Below, piece after piece: positions 17,269 through 25,181 of a stretch of DNA of 64,000 bases. Source of the DNA: an uncultured Bacilli bacterium (GTDB lineage Bacteria; Bacillota_I; Bacilli_A; RF39; UBA660); NCBI GenBank assembly GCA_934088535.1, contig CAKOJC010000001.1, positions 1 to 64,000 of the forward strand, read 5' to 3'. Positions within the stretch are counted from its first letter, which is position 1. Each line of letters opens with the position of its first letter. Below the pieces are notes generated by a model. It ran no database searches and had not been told where the DNA came from. It was given only the letters and a program-made list of their open reading frames with translations. The translations under genes and the position numbers were made by a program.

Positions 17269-17816
17269 GTTAATCTAAGCTTTCCTGTAAAATTTCCTTG
17301 TATAGGTATTCCATCTAGTGTTCCTTCTATACACATTTCACCTTCCATTTTTTCATCAAATGGATATTTATCGCAATGTGCTTTTATAAAACGTCTTTGA
17401 TATGCTTTTTTAAAAAAATTAGTTACCTTTTTATAATAGTTACTACTTCTAAAAATATTTTCTGCTGTTTCTTGGTTGCAAGGTCTTAAATGTATTATAA
17501 AGTATTTATTGTCTGTTGTTAGAATCTTTCCAGTAACAATTTCACGAAATTTCATCATATCACTATCTAGTGCTTCTACAATTAATTCTTCTGGAATTTG
17601 GCTATCTTCATACATTTGTTTTGTTTCAGCATTAAATTTTCTTGCATTACATAAAGCACGTCTTTTATCTTCTTTCACATCAGCAGTTACTAATTCTATA
17701 AATTGAATAAATCTCTTTGATAATTCAGGACATGTACGCGTAAAAATGTCATTTAAAATTTCATTTTCACATTCTAATTCTCTAGAATCAATACTAATTA
17801 AATAATAATATTTCAT
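17247..17816 (-). CDS. hypothetical soluble protein
   Basis: 189 residues, no signal or TM, family not recognised. Basic middle part (FFKKAYQRRFIKAH) and several Cys. Its codon use is visibly less AT-biased than its neighbours (for example CGC and CGT-type Arg and GC-rich third positions in stretches), which may point to a different history. RBS AGGGGAG precedes the ATG at 17816. Confidence 0.6.
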   Translation of the reverse strand: MKYYYLISIDSRELECENEILNDIFTRTCPELSKRFIQFIELVTADVKEDKRRALCNARKFNAETKQMYEDSQIPEELIVEALDSDMMKFREIVTGKILTTDNKYFIIHLRPCNQETAENIFRSSNYYKKVTNFFKKAYQRRFIKAHCDKYPFDEKMEGEMCIEGTLDGIPIQGNFTGKLRLTKKNHIQ

Positions 17817-17950
17817 AAACTCCCCTTTTCCAAGTTGTTATTTTAACACATTTTTCTAAATAAGTAAATAATTACCTCATTATATGACTTTTAAATGAAA
17901 TTAAATATTTTTTATAGTATAATTGTTTTATAAAGTAGTTGGAGGTATTT

Positions 17951-18259
17951 ATGGGTATTATTTATTTAATATTGCATTCTTTAGTTTTAATATTCATACT
18001 AGTATATTTTATAATGTGTATATGTAAGAAAGATAATTGGAAAAAACTTTTTATATATGAAATATTTTCTATAGTTATAACATTTATTATAATGTTTTAT
18101 TATAGTAAATTACCTCATGATGGATTTGCTCCTGGATTAATGTATTTTGGAGAAGAATTTATAAATCTAATTGCTTGGTTTGTATATATAAGTTTTCTTG
18201 TTATTACTCTAGTTACTAGAATAATTTTATTAATAATTAAAAAGAAGAATAAGAAATAA
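17951..18259 (+). CDS. small membrane protein, three TM segments
   Basis: 102 residues from ATG 17951, which follows GGAGG by 5 nt (ATG 17939 overlaps the RBS). Three hydrophobic helices (about 3-24, 33-53, 68-97) and a Lys-rich end (KKKNKK). No family recognised. Confidence 0.6.
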   Translation: MGIIYLILHSLVLIFILVYFIMCICKKDNWKKLFIYEIFSIVITFIIMFYYSKLPHDGFAPGLMYFGEEFINLIAWFVYISFLVITLVTRIILLIIKKKNKK

Positions 18260-18352
18260 GAACAGTATGTATTTTTTATGGGAGGTGGTATAAATAAAAA
18301 TGAATTTAAAAGAGTTACAAAAAAATAAGATAAGGATCATGTTTCATTATCT

Positions 18353-18384
18353 AAGAGTATTGAAAAAACAATACTCTTTTTATT
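18353..18384 (+). terminator. intrinsic terminator
   Basis: 10-bp stem AAGAGTATTG/CAATACTCTT, A6 loop, T-rich tail. It lies in the 198-base gap after the small membrane protein; that gap also contains a short RBS-preceded ORF that runs through the hairpin and is not called. Confidence 0.85.
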
Positions 18385-18457
18385 TTAATTATTAGACACT
18401 ATATAAAATTCTATTTAAATTATGATATAATTCTTATAGAATAATTGGAGGTTACTA

Positions 18458-19369
18458 ATGTTAAAAAAGATAAAATTTATTATTCCATTCTTCTTAATAT
18501 TCTTAACTTGTGGTTGTGGAGTTGATAGTGTTAAAGTTAATAATCCTTTAACAGAAAAAGAAATTATTGACTATATACAAAATGAAATTTATAAAGAAAC
18601 TGGGGATGAAACAGAAATAATTATTAAAAACAAAAAAGAATTATCAGTTTGTACAGCTTGGTTTGATGGTTGTATAAGTTATCAAACTGTTGAAAATGGT
18701 TACTCATATGAAGTTGAAATAGTAAATAAAGGTAATGATATAGTTGGTACGGGCACATATGACGATGGTTACATATTGTATGATAAACAATATACAGATG
18801 GTAAAGATGAAAGGGATCATTATTTCAGAAATAATTATAAAGAGCAAAAAGGTTTATTTTTAATAAAAAATGAATTTATTAATGCTTTAAATGAAAAATT
18901 TTATAAGTATTATATTTATAAAGATGTAAGTAATGATAAAGGATATGATATATTTATTAATTCTTCAAATTATGATGATATTAAAGATTTATTATTAAAA
19001 TTTAAAGATACAGTTGTAAAATATAGAAGTTTAGCTTATACCAGTTATAGTGTATATATTTATAAGGATGAAGATGTTTTTAATAACACAAATTTTGATT
19101 TATATAAAAATGGAAGCGAAAATTATCGTGGACAATCATATGGTGAAAGTATGATAAAACAATATACTGGTAAAGAGGCTACTAGAATTGGTGTGAGTAA
19201 AGGTTTTGATTATGAATTATTTACAAGTAATGGTGCTTCTGCTGCAAATACAAATAAAGAATATATTGATTATAATACTTTTGAATATTTGGTTTTCTGG
19301 TATACCGCTGAGCCAAATGCATTTGTAGGTTCTAATACTTCATCGATGCAAATATTTGGAGTAAAATAA
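18458..19369 (+). CDS. putative lipoprotein
   Basis: 303 residues with a lipoprotein-type signal: basic start MLKK, a hydrophobic core, and LTCGC near residues 17-21. The mature part is acidic, Tyr-rich and soluble, with an internal CTAWFDGC pair. No family recognised. RBS GGAGG precedes the ATG. It would be anchored to the outer face of the membrane. Confidence 0.65.
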   Translation: MLKKIKFIIPFFLIFLTCGCGVDSVKVNNPLTEKEIIDYIQNEIYKETGDETEIIIKNKKELSVCTAWFDGCISYQTVENGYSYEVEIVNKGNDIVGTGTYDDGYILYDKQYTDGKDERDHYFRNNYKEQKGLFLIKNEFINALNEKFYKYYIYKDVSNDKGYDIFINSSNYDDIKDLLLKFKDTVVKYRSLAYTSYSVYIYKDEDVFNNTNFDLYKNGSENYRGQSYGESMIKQYTGKEATRIGVSKGFDYELFTSNGASAANTNKEYIDYNTFEYLVFWYTAEPNAFVGSNTSSMQIFGVK

Positions 19370-19413
19370 ATTTTATATAAAAAAGTTATTTTATTAATTA
19401 ATGAGATGAGATA

Positions 19414-19629
19414 ATGGATGAAAAAGTTGCAAAATCTATATTAATATTTGCTGTTTCTTTCTTGATAATTAATGGTATTGGTTATTTATTTAATATTACT
19501 AAATTTATTACTATTGTGAATAATCCTACAGGTGGCGGTGGAATGTCTGTTAGTAATATTCCTATAATTTTAAGTGTGTTGATAACTTGTGTGATTTTGT
19601 TAATAATTAAAATTAGAAATAAACGATAA
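19414..19629 (+). CDS. small two-TM membrane protein
   Basis: 71 residues: helix ~7-30, a short loop with GGGG, helix ~44-66, then a basic tail (KIRNKR). The RBS is weak (GAGATGAGATA). 44 bp downstream of the lipoprotein gene with no terminator between, so possibly co-transcribed. Function unknown. Confidence 0.5.
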   Translation: MDEKVAKSILIFAVSFLIINGIGYLFNITKFITIVNNPTGGGGMSVSNIPIILSVLITCVILLIIKIRNKR

Positions 19630-19818
19630 TTAAAAAAATTCTTTTGAATGACTTGATGACATATTGGAAAAATTATCGAGGAAATCTACAATTTTTCACT
19701 TCTTAATGATTTGATATATATAATATCAATCTTTAAATAATATTTTAATATAATTTGTCTGTTTGATTCACATAACTTGTATTTTTATGTTAAAATAGTA
19801 AATTAAGAAGGTGATAAA

Positions 19819-20688
19819 ATGCGTAGATTTCTTTATTTAAATAATGATTCATTGTATTCATACATTTCTCAAATTAATGATGGTTTACCAACTAAAATTA
19901 CTAAAACAAATAATTTTTCTAAAGAAAAGGGCGAAGAAATAAAAGCGGACTTAAATGGTAAAATTGATGCAGATTTTAAATTTTTAGGAAAAGGTTTTGG
20001 TGCTAACTTTAATACTGATATTGGAGATGTTGTTTCAAAAACAATTTTAAATCAACAAACTGATTTGATTGAGAAAAAAATTTATGATGATGCATTTGAT
20101 AAACTGCAAAAACATTTAAAAGATAATAAACTTTTAAAAGAAGATAATATTAATATTGGTGATTTTTTTGAAATATCTGATGAAATGTTTATTGTTGATT
20201 TAGAATATTACAAAAATATTTTTTCAAATGATGATGTTTTAGATTTTATAAAAACTAGTGAAGTTGAAAATAAATATTCCGTTGCAAGTCAAAGTATTGT
20301 TAGTACAGGCAATGGAAATAAAGCAGAATATGACAAAGATAAATTAAAAAAAGAAATAATAAAACAAGTTAATAAAGAATATGAAGAAATTAAAAAAATA
20401 ATTAACGCTATTCTTCACATTGTACCTTATAATAAATTTGGAATAATGAATGATTATTTAATTGTATTAGATGATGAATATTTTAGGGACAAAACAAAAG
20501 TCGTTGCTTATAAATATGGTGGTAAAATGACAATGCTAGGATATATGACTAATATTGTTAAAAACGATGTTATTTGTGACAATAGTAATGTTTTTACAAC
20601 TTTCCCAACATTAATAAATACAATTATGCTTGGTTTTTTCAAAAAAAATGAAATAAAGATAATTCATCCTGTTGCAATTTATTACTAA
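19819..20688 (+). CDS. DUF6414-like protein
   Basis: 289 residues without TM segments. The start, FLYLNNDSLYSYISQI, followed by a Gly/Lys-rich region and a long helical middle, resembles the DUF6414 family found in accessory regions of Bacillota and Actinobacteria. Its function is unknown. RBS AAGAAGGTGA. It ends in a region of decayed sequence. Confidence 0.55.
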   Translation: MRRFLYLNNDSLYSYISQINDGLPTKITKTNNFSKEKGEEIKADLNGKIDADFKFLGKGFGANFNTDIGDVVSKTILNQQTDLIEKKIYDDAFDKLQKHLKDNKLLKEDNINIGDFFEISDEMFIVDLEYYKNIFSNDDVLDFIKTSEVENKYSVASQSIVSTGNGNKAEYDKDKLKKEIIKQVNKEYEEIKKIINAILHIVPYNKFGIMNDYLIVLDDEYFRDKTKVVAYKYGGKMTMLGYMTNIVKNDVICDNSNVFTTFPTLINTIMLGFFKKNEIKIIHPVAIYY

Positions 20689-21023
20689 CAGAGGAACATG
20701 ACTATAGATTTAATCTATGAGAAAAAGTAAAATTGCTAATATCGTTAAATTTAAAACAAAACATTAATAAATTATATCCATTAGATAATGAAAATAATTA
20801 AAATTATTGGTGAAACAATAGTGTAAGCAAATTTATAATGATCAAAATTAAAATGAAACATTGATAACAATTTATAGGTTTATTTATGCTTGTCTTTCTT
20901 TAAATAGTGACGCTATAAAACAATCTAATTTTTTTGGATGTACAACAACTAACAAAGTTGAATCAAGTATAAAATTAATAAAACGTATTGAAACTAAAAT
21001 TGATAAATAAGTAAAATAATATG

Positions 21024-21065
21024 AAAGATGATTGAAAACGCTAACACTAATAATCATCTTTTGTT
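21024..21065 (+). terminator. intrinsic terminator
   Basis: 10-bp stem AAAGATGATT/AATCATCTTT with a long loop, followed by TTTTGTTTTATTT. Confidence 0.65.
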
Positions 21066-21133
21066 TTATTTCAAATATAATTATTGATAGATAGTATTAC
21101 TTTTTACAATGTCTTGTAAGGTAAAAATAAAAA

Positions 21134-21167
21134 AATCAATCTTCCGATTGATTAATAATATTTTTTT
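21134..21167. terminator. hairpin with T-rich flanks on both strands
   Basis: AATCAATC-TTCC-GATTGATT, flanked by T7 on the plus side and A-rich sequence on the other. On the minus strand it would terminate transcripts from the tRNA-like remnant beside it. Confidence 0.7.
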
Positions 21168-21197
21168 GGAGCGGATAAACTACAAGTTACGGACTCT

Positions 21198-21213
21198 GTT
21201 CTCTTTCTAGAAA
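21198..21213 (+). repeat. 16-bp inverted repeat, left copy
   Basis: GTTCTCTTTCTAGAAA; its exact reverse complement is at 27470-27485. The two copies bracket 6.27 kb of accessory genes including the recombinase. Confidence 0.6.
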
Positions 21214-21234
21214 TATTATATATGAATTCTGACT

Positions 21235-21262
21235 AAATTTCAACGGGAGTATGGAAAATTTT
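21235..21262 (+). repeat. CGGGAGTAT site in AT-rich inverted context, left
   Basis: AAATTT, then a segment with CGGGAGTAT (21244-21252), then AAAATTTT. The same nonamer in a similar hairpin setting lies at 24685-24708. Confidence 0.4.
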
Positions 21263-21310
21263 GTTATTTTATAGTATAATAATCATAATTAAAATTCTTG
21301 GAGGTACTAT

Positions 21311-21868
21311 ATGAGTAAATTTAAAACAATGGTTAGAAAAGATATTGAACTATGTGATGAATATATCGGTAAGAATATGGCTACTCATTCAGAAGTTAAT
21401 GCATTATTAGGAAAATATGTAATAGATTATCCTGATTTTAATAAAAATATTATTACATACGCAAGAGTACCAGGTTATGAAACTAATGAGATTGAAAACA
21501 TTAAAATAATAAAGTCAAAGTTAGAATACTTACTAAATCGAAGAGATAACCCTGATTTATATAATAAGCAGAATAATTCTGATATTACTATATCTAATAT
21601 AAATAATAACATTAATACAAATAATGTTAATTTTAATATGAGTATTGAAGATATAAAATCAAATATTGATGAAAATACATATTTAAGTGATTTGGATAAA
21701 AAAGAGCTATTAAATAAATTAGATGAGATATTAGAATTGCAAAAAAGTAAAGATAGTAAAACTAAAAAATGGGATAAAGCTAAAAAGATACTAGGATTTA
21801 TACTAGACAAAGGCGCAGATATAGCAATAATGTATATTCCACAAATATTAAAAGCTATAAATAATTAA
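21311..21868 (+). CDS. hypothetical protein with amphipathic C-terminus
   Basis: 185 residues. The N-terminal ~95 residues are helical and charged; a low-complexity Asn/Ile linker (INNNINTNNVNF) leads into a short coiled region (DLDKKELLNKLDEILELQ) and a C-terminal segment (ILGFILDKGADIAIMYIPQIL) that could insert in or lie on a membrane. I have no family name. The linker plus hydrophobic tail layout is known to me from accessory, often defence-linked, genes. RBS GGAGG. The next gene begins 9 bp after the stop. Confidence 0.6.
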   Translation: MSKFKTMVRKDIELCDEYIGKNMATHSEVNALLGKYVIDYPDFNKNIITYARVPGYETNEIENIKIIKSKLEYLLNRRDNPDLYNKQNNSDITISNINNNINTNNVNFNMSIEDIKSNIDENTYLSDLDKKELLNKLDEILELQKSKDSKTKKWDKAKKILGFILDKGADIAIMYIPQILKAINN

Positions 21869-21877
21869 GCATATTCT

Positions 21878-22933
21878 ATGGAAAAAGGCAAAAAGTTTAA
21901 AATATTTAATGAAATTATAAATGATGCTTTTTGGCTTGGATATATACTAGAGCTAAAAAGAAATATAACTGATTATAGCCAGAAAGAAATATTAAGCTCA
22001 TTTTTAATTTTTTATTCATCTATATTTGCAGAAGAAACTATAAAATCTAATTATGGCGGTTTAAGTGGAAAAAGGAATATTACATTAGAAGATATTGAGA
22101 GTTTTAGAAATTACAATTTAAAATATTGTCCTTTTATTAATTCAGAAACAGCTATTAGAATAATGAAAGAAATGGAAGTTAACTTTAATCCAAATGTTTT
22201 TGATATAGTATTATATTTAAGTAAAGAAAATTTATTAGATATAAATTTTAGAAATTGGGATTTAAACAAAAAAGAAAAATTTGAATTGTATGACGGTTTA
22301 GTAGCTACACCATCTAGGTGGCTAGAAATTCTAATGCCAGATATATATAGTGTGGTATTAGAACAAATGAAAGAATTATCAAAACAATTTATAAATAAAA
22401 TTTCAGAAGCTAAAATCAATAAAAAATCCTACTCCTCATATAAGTTATTTAAAAAAGGTAATATAAATAATAATGAAAAATTATATATATTACATAGATA
22501 CGGACTAATAAAGACAACTATGTTTATTGATAATATAATAAAAGATAATATTTCATTTAATATTGGTGAATTGTGTTTTGATTTTAAAACTTTTATTACA
22601 AAAGCTAAAGCAATTATTATAGAAATGATTTGGAATGATAAAAAAGTCAGTAAGTCCAATAGCATAATAGATAAAATATATGAAAAAAATAAAAGAGATA
22701 TAAATGATAATTTTTACTCTATAAATAGAAAATGTAGAAATAATCTACATTATTCTGATTATCATTATTTATCAAAAAAAGATATTACCATTTTATATAA
22801 GTATCAAGACTTATATTTGAATAATGTATTAGAAACTTTTGACTCTTATATATTTTTAAAATTTGGTATATTCTATAATATTGGTTTATCTCTAGCAAAA
22901 TTGGAGTATTGGAGTTTAGCAGATAGGAAGTGA
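21878..22933 (+). CDS. hypothetical helical protein, HEPN-like C-terminal region
   Basis: 351 residues, no TM, mostly alpha-helical. Near residues 285-310 it reads RKCRNNLHYSDYHYLSK, with an RN-x3-H arrangement reminiscent of HEPN RNase motifs (Rx4-6H), but the fit is loose. No RBS precedes the ATG, which lies 9 bp after the 185-aa gene, so translation is probably coupled. It ends at TGA. The pair might be a defence or toxin module; this is inference from layout only. Confidence 0.55.
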   Translation: MEKGKKFKIFNEIINDAFWLGYILELKRNITDYSQKEILSSFLIFYSSIFAEETIKSNYGGLSGKRNITLEDIESFRNYNLKYCPFINSETAIRIMKEMEVNFNPNVFDIVLYLSKENLLDINFRNWDLNKKEKFELYDGLVATPSRWLEILMPDIYSVVLEQMKELSKQFINKISEAKINKKSYSSYKLFKKGNINNNEKLYILHRYGLIKTTMFIDNIIKDNISFNIGELCFDFKTFITKAKAIIIEMIWNDKKVSKSNSIIDKIYEKNKRDINDNFYSINRKCRNNLHYSDYHYLSKKDITILYKYQDLYLNNVLETFDSYIFLKFGIFYNIGLSLAKLEYWSLADRK

Positions 22934-22937
22934 AGGA

Positions 22938-23248
22938 ATGTTAAAAAAACATTATTTAATAACTAAAAAAAATTTTCAAATAATATTATACTTAACCGAA
23001 ATGATTGGAGTTTCATATTTATTAACAAAAGTTACTAATATATATCTTCCAACAGAAAATTTTATTGATTTTATCGAAAGAATGACAATGATATTAGAAA
23101 TGAATATTTAGAAATTAAGAAAGTATTTGATAATAATCAAATATTTGATGATACATTAATTAAAATAAAAATTATAAAATATGAACATTTTTGTGAAGAA
23201 GCAACATTAAATTGGAAATATTCTATATTAACTAGATTATTTAAATAG
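22938..23248 (+). pseudogene. frameshifted ~104-aa gene
   Basis: From ATG 22938 a frame encodes 58 residues (MLKKHYLITKKNF...) and stops at TAG 23106-23108. If one A is restored in the AAAG near 23080 the protein continues in the next frame (NDNDIRNEYLEIKK...) to TAG 23246-23248, immediately before the next gene's RBS. The product would be about 104 residues, soluble, unrecognised. A single one-base deletion explains the break. Confidence 0.6.
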
Positions 23249-23256
23249 GAGGAACA

Positions 23257-23928
23257 ATGAAAAATATTATATTTGATATAGGTGGTGTACTGGCAGAACC
23301 TAAAAGTGGGCATTGGTTTATTACTACTAACTTTTGGAATATTGTGGATAAAAGTTTAGTGGATGAAGAAAGATTAAAATTAAGTTTAAAAAAATACTTA
23401 TACTTACACACACAAGAACCTAAAACCGAAAAGGAAGAACATGAAATGTTTTCAAATTATTACTACAATGTTTTGAAAGATATAAATTATCTTAACACAA
23501 GTATAGATGTTGCAAATAAATTAGCTGATGATTGTGTTTACAATGATGATAAATTTATATTCTTTGATGATGATAAGCCAGTATTAGAAAAATTATCAAA
23601 AAATTATAATCTATATATTATTTCAAATGGATGGCCATCATCTTTTAGAGTATTAAAGAATAAAGATATAGATAAATATTTCAAAGGTATCATAATATCT
23701 TCTATGTTTACAACAATAAAAGAAGAAAAACTATTTGATATATTTATTGAAAAATACAAAGATGTTAATCCTAGTGAATCACTTTATGTTGATGATAGAA
23801 GACATATTTTGCAAAAAGCTAAAGAATATGGATTTAATTTATTATTAATGGATAGATATGGAAAATTTTCAGAAAGTGACTTTAAAACTATTAACAATAT
23901 GAATGATATTTTGGAGGTGTTAGAATGA
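23257..23928 (+). CDS. HAD-superfamily hydrolase
   Basis: 223 residues. Motif I is IIFDIGGVL (nucleophile Asp in FDIGG), motif II ISNGW, motif III a Lys in KEEK, and motif IV LYVDDRR, the HAD subfamily IA order. A helical cap follows motif I. It is likely a small-molecule phosphatase; substrate unknown. RBS AGGAGG. Its TGA stop overlaps the next ATG (ATGA), so it is coupled to the endonuclease/phosphatase gene. Confidence 0.85.
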   Translation: MKNIIFDIGGVLAEPKSGHWFITTNFWNIVDKSLVDEERLKLSLKKYLYLHTQEPKTEKEEHEMFSNYYYNVLKDINYLNTSIDVANKLADDCVYNDDKFIFFDDDKPVLEKLSKNYNLYIISNGWPSSFRVLKNKDIDKYFKGIIISSMFTTIKEEKLFDIFIEKYKDVNPSESLYVDDRRHILQKAKEYGFNLLLMDRYGKFSESDFKTINNMNDILEVLE

Positions 23929-24653
23929 GAATTGCTACTTGGAATATTGGTGAAGATGAAACAAACAAAGATGGAAAATTAGATTATTCTTCTTATGAAT
24001 ACATATTAAAAAGAAGTAAAGAAGAAGATATAGATATTTTATGTTTGCAAGAAGCAATAATAAAATCTGACTACTTACCTCCTATAGCTGAATATATTAA
24101 ACAAAATTCAGAACTTAAATATAATATTCAATATGAGTTATCAGACTCACATATAAATATTGGATGTAGAATGGGTGTTGTGATTTGCTCAAAATATGAA
24201 ATAAAAAATTCAGAATTATTTATGCTAGATAACCCTAATTTAGTATATTCAGTAGATAGTAATATAACATATTATTCACATGATAAAGGTTTTATTATTG
24301 CAACCATTAAAAATTATAAGATTATTACAGGACACTGTTTACCATTTCATGTATTTAAAAAGAATCCGTTAGACTATATTGAAATATTTGAAACAGCAGA
24401 TAAAAAATTTAATAGTGAATATGAATTAAATTCTGACTTTATTTTATGCGGTGATTTTAATTATGATAATGTTAATAATATTTTTCCAAATATAATGAAA
24501 AATTGTAAAGATTTAATAAATGTTCAAACTAGAAAAAATAAGCAATTAGATCATATTATAGTTAGTGACAAAATAAATATTAATTCAAAAGAAATATTAG
24601 AAAATAATTTTGATCATAAACTTTGTCTTATTGAGATTAAAGATAATATATAA
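23925..24653 (+). CDS. endonuclease/exonuclease/phosphatase-fold enzyme
   Basis: 242 residues. EEP fold landmarks in order: RIATWNIG, LCLQEA (metal-binding Glu), a His in ITGHCLPFH, LCGDFNYD (Asp/Asn), and a late QLDHIIVS plus FDHKLCL catalytic Asp-His. It would cleave a phosphodiester or phosphate ester with Mg2+; the target could be a nucleic acid, lipid or small molecule. It overlaps the HAD hydrolase gene by 4 bp, suggesting the two enzymes act in sequence on one substrate. Confidence 0.85.
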   Translation: MRIATWNIGEDETNKDGKLDYSSYEYILKRSKEEDIDILCLQEAIIKSDYLPPIAEYIKQNSELKYNIQYELSDSHINIGCRMGVVICSKYEIKNSELFMLDNPNLVYSVDSNITYYSHDKGFIIATIKNYKIITGHCLPFHVFKKNPLDYIEIFETADKKFNSEYELNSDFILCGDFNYDNVNNIFPNIMKNCKDLINVQTRKNKQLDHIIVSDKININSKEILENNFDHKLCLIEIKDNI

Positions 24654-24665
24654 TTTTATAAAGGG

Positions 24666-24740
24666 TATGGGAATTCCCATAGTAGAATTTATGCGGGAGT
24701 ATAAATTCAGTGCTGGCTAGACATAGATTTTATTCCCATA
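24666..24740. repeat. cluster of palindromes next to the tnpV terminator
   Basis: TATGGGAATTCCCATA at 24666-24681 is a perfect 16-bp palindrome. GAATTTAT/ATAAATTC at 24685-24708 is a hairpin whose loop is GCGGGAGT, and TTCCCATA recurs at 24733-24740. Possible recombinase or regulator binding sites. Confidence 0.5.
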
Positions 24741-24751
24741 TTCAAAAAATA

Positions 24752-24795
24752 AAAAAAGAGGATTAAATTATTTTGATAATTTTTTCCTCTTTTTT
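24752..24795. terminator. convergent intrinsic terminator
   Basis: 11-bp stem AAAAAAGAGGA/TCCTCTTTTTT between the EEP gene and tnpV, functional in both directions. Confidence 0.8.
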
Positions 24796-24804
24796 GAAGA
24801 TTAT

Positions 24805-25161
24805 TTATATAAAAACATATTCATTTAAGACAATTTCTTCTGCTGTATTTTTATAATTGTTCATTAATTTTGTCCATTCTAATGGATTTAATTCTTTGCT
24901 TTTTTCAGACAGTCTTTCATCATTCTTAATATAATTTCCCATTAATTCTTTATAATAATTTTCACAAGAATCACTGACTAAAAGAAGATGATGAGTTAAT
25001 TTATTTGTCATCAATAACGTCTCATAAAGTGCCTTCTTGTTTTGTGAAATAAAGTGTAATATTAATATTCCATATCTTCCAAGTCTTCCATAATTTTCGT
25101 TTTTTTCTAAATATAAATCTGGTAATAAATAATCTCCTTTTCTTGTATAAGTAACTTTCAT
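24805..25161 (-). CDS. tnpV: TnpV family protein
   Basis: 118 residues from the second ATG (25161), which is 9 nt from AAAGGA and gives the family's usual start MKVTYT. The pattern KGDYLLPDL ... GRYG ... MTNKLTHHL ... LNPLEWTKLMNN ... AEEIVLNE is that of TnpV, a protein carried on Tn4451/Tn4453-like elements with no proven role. It lies 11-20 bp after the recombinase gene, in the same operon. Confidence 0.8.
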   Translation of the reverse strand: MKVTYTRKGDYLLPDLYLEKNENYGRLGRYGILILHFISQNKKALYETLLMTNKLTHHLLLVSDSCENYYKELMGNYIKNDERLSEKSKELNPLEWTKLMNNYKNTAEEIVLNEYVFI

Positions 25162-25181
25162 TTTTCTCATTCCTTTCTTCT

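Larger units (their letters stand above)
20689..21310. other. 622-base gap: decayed sequence, two hairpins, possible tRNA remnant
   Basis: An open stretch of 49 codons without ATG or RBS ends at a TAA near 21010 (translation includes FIYACLSLNSDAIKQ) and looks like a gene remnant. Two hairpins follow (21024-21062 and 21134-21153). Next to the second, 21167-21177 reads on the minus strand as TATCCGCTCCA, like a tRNA-Gly 3' end. A promoter and RBS for the 185-aa gene close the gap. Confidence 0.45.

Noticed and set aside
18300..18395. 31-residue ORF after an RBS-like sequence
   Set aside because: It runs through the terminator hairpin at 18353-18384 and has no recognisable features.
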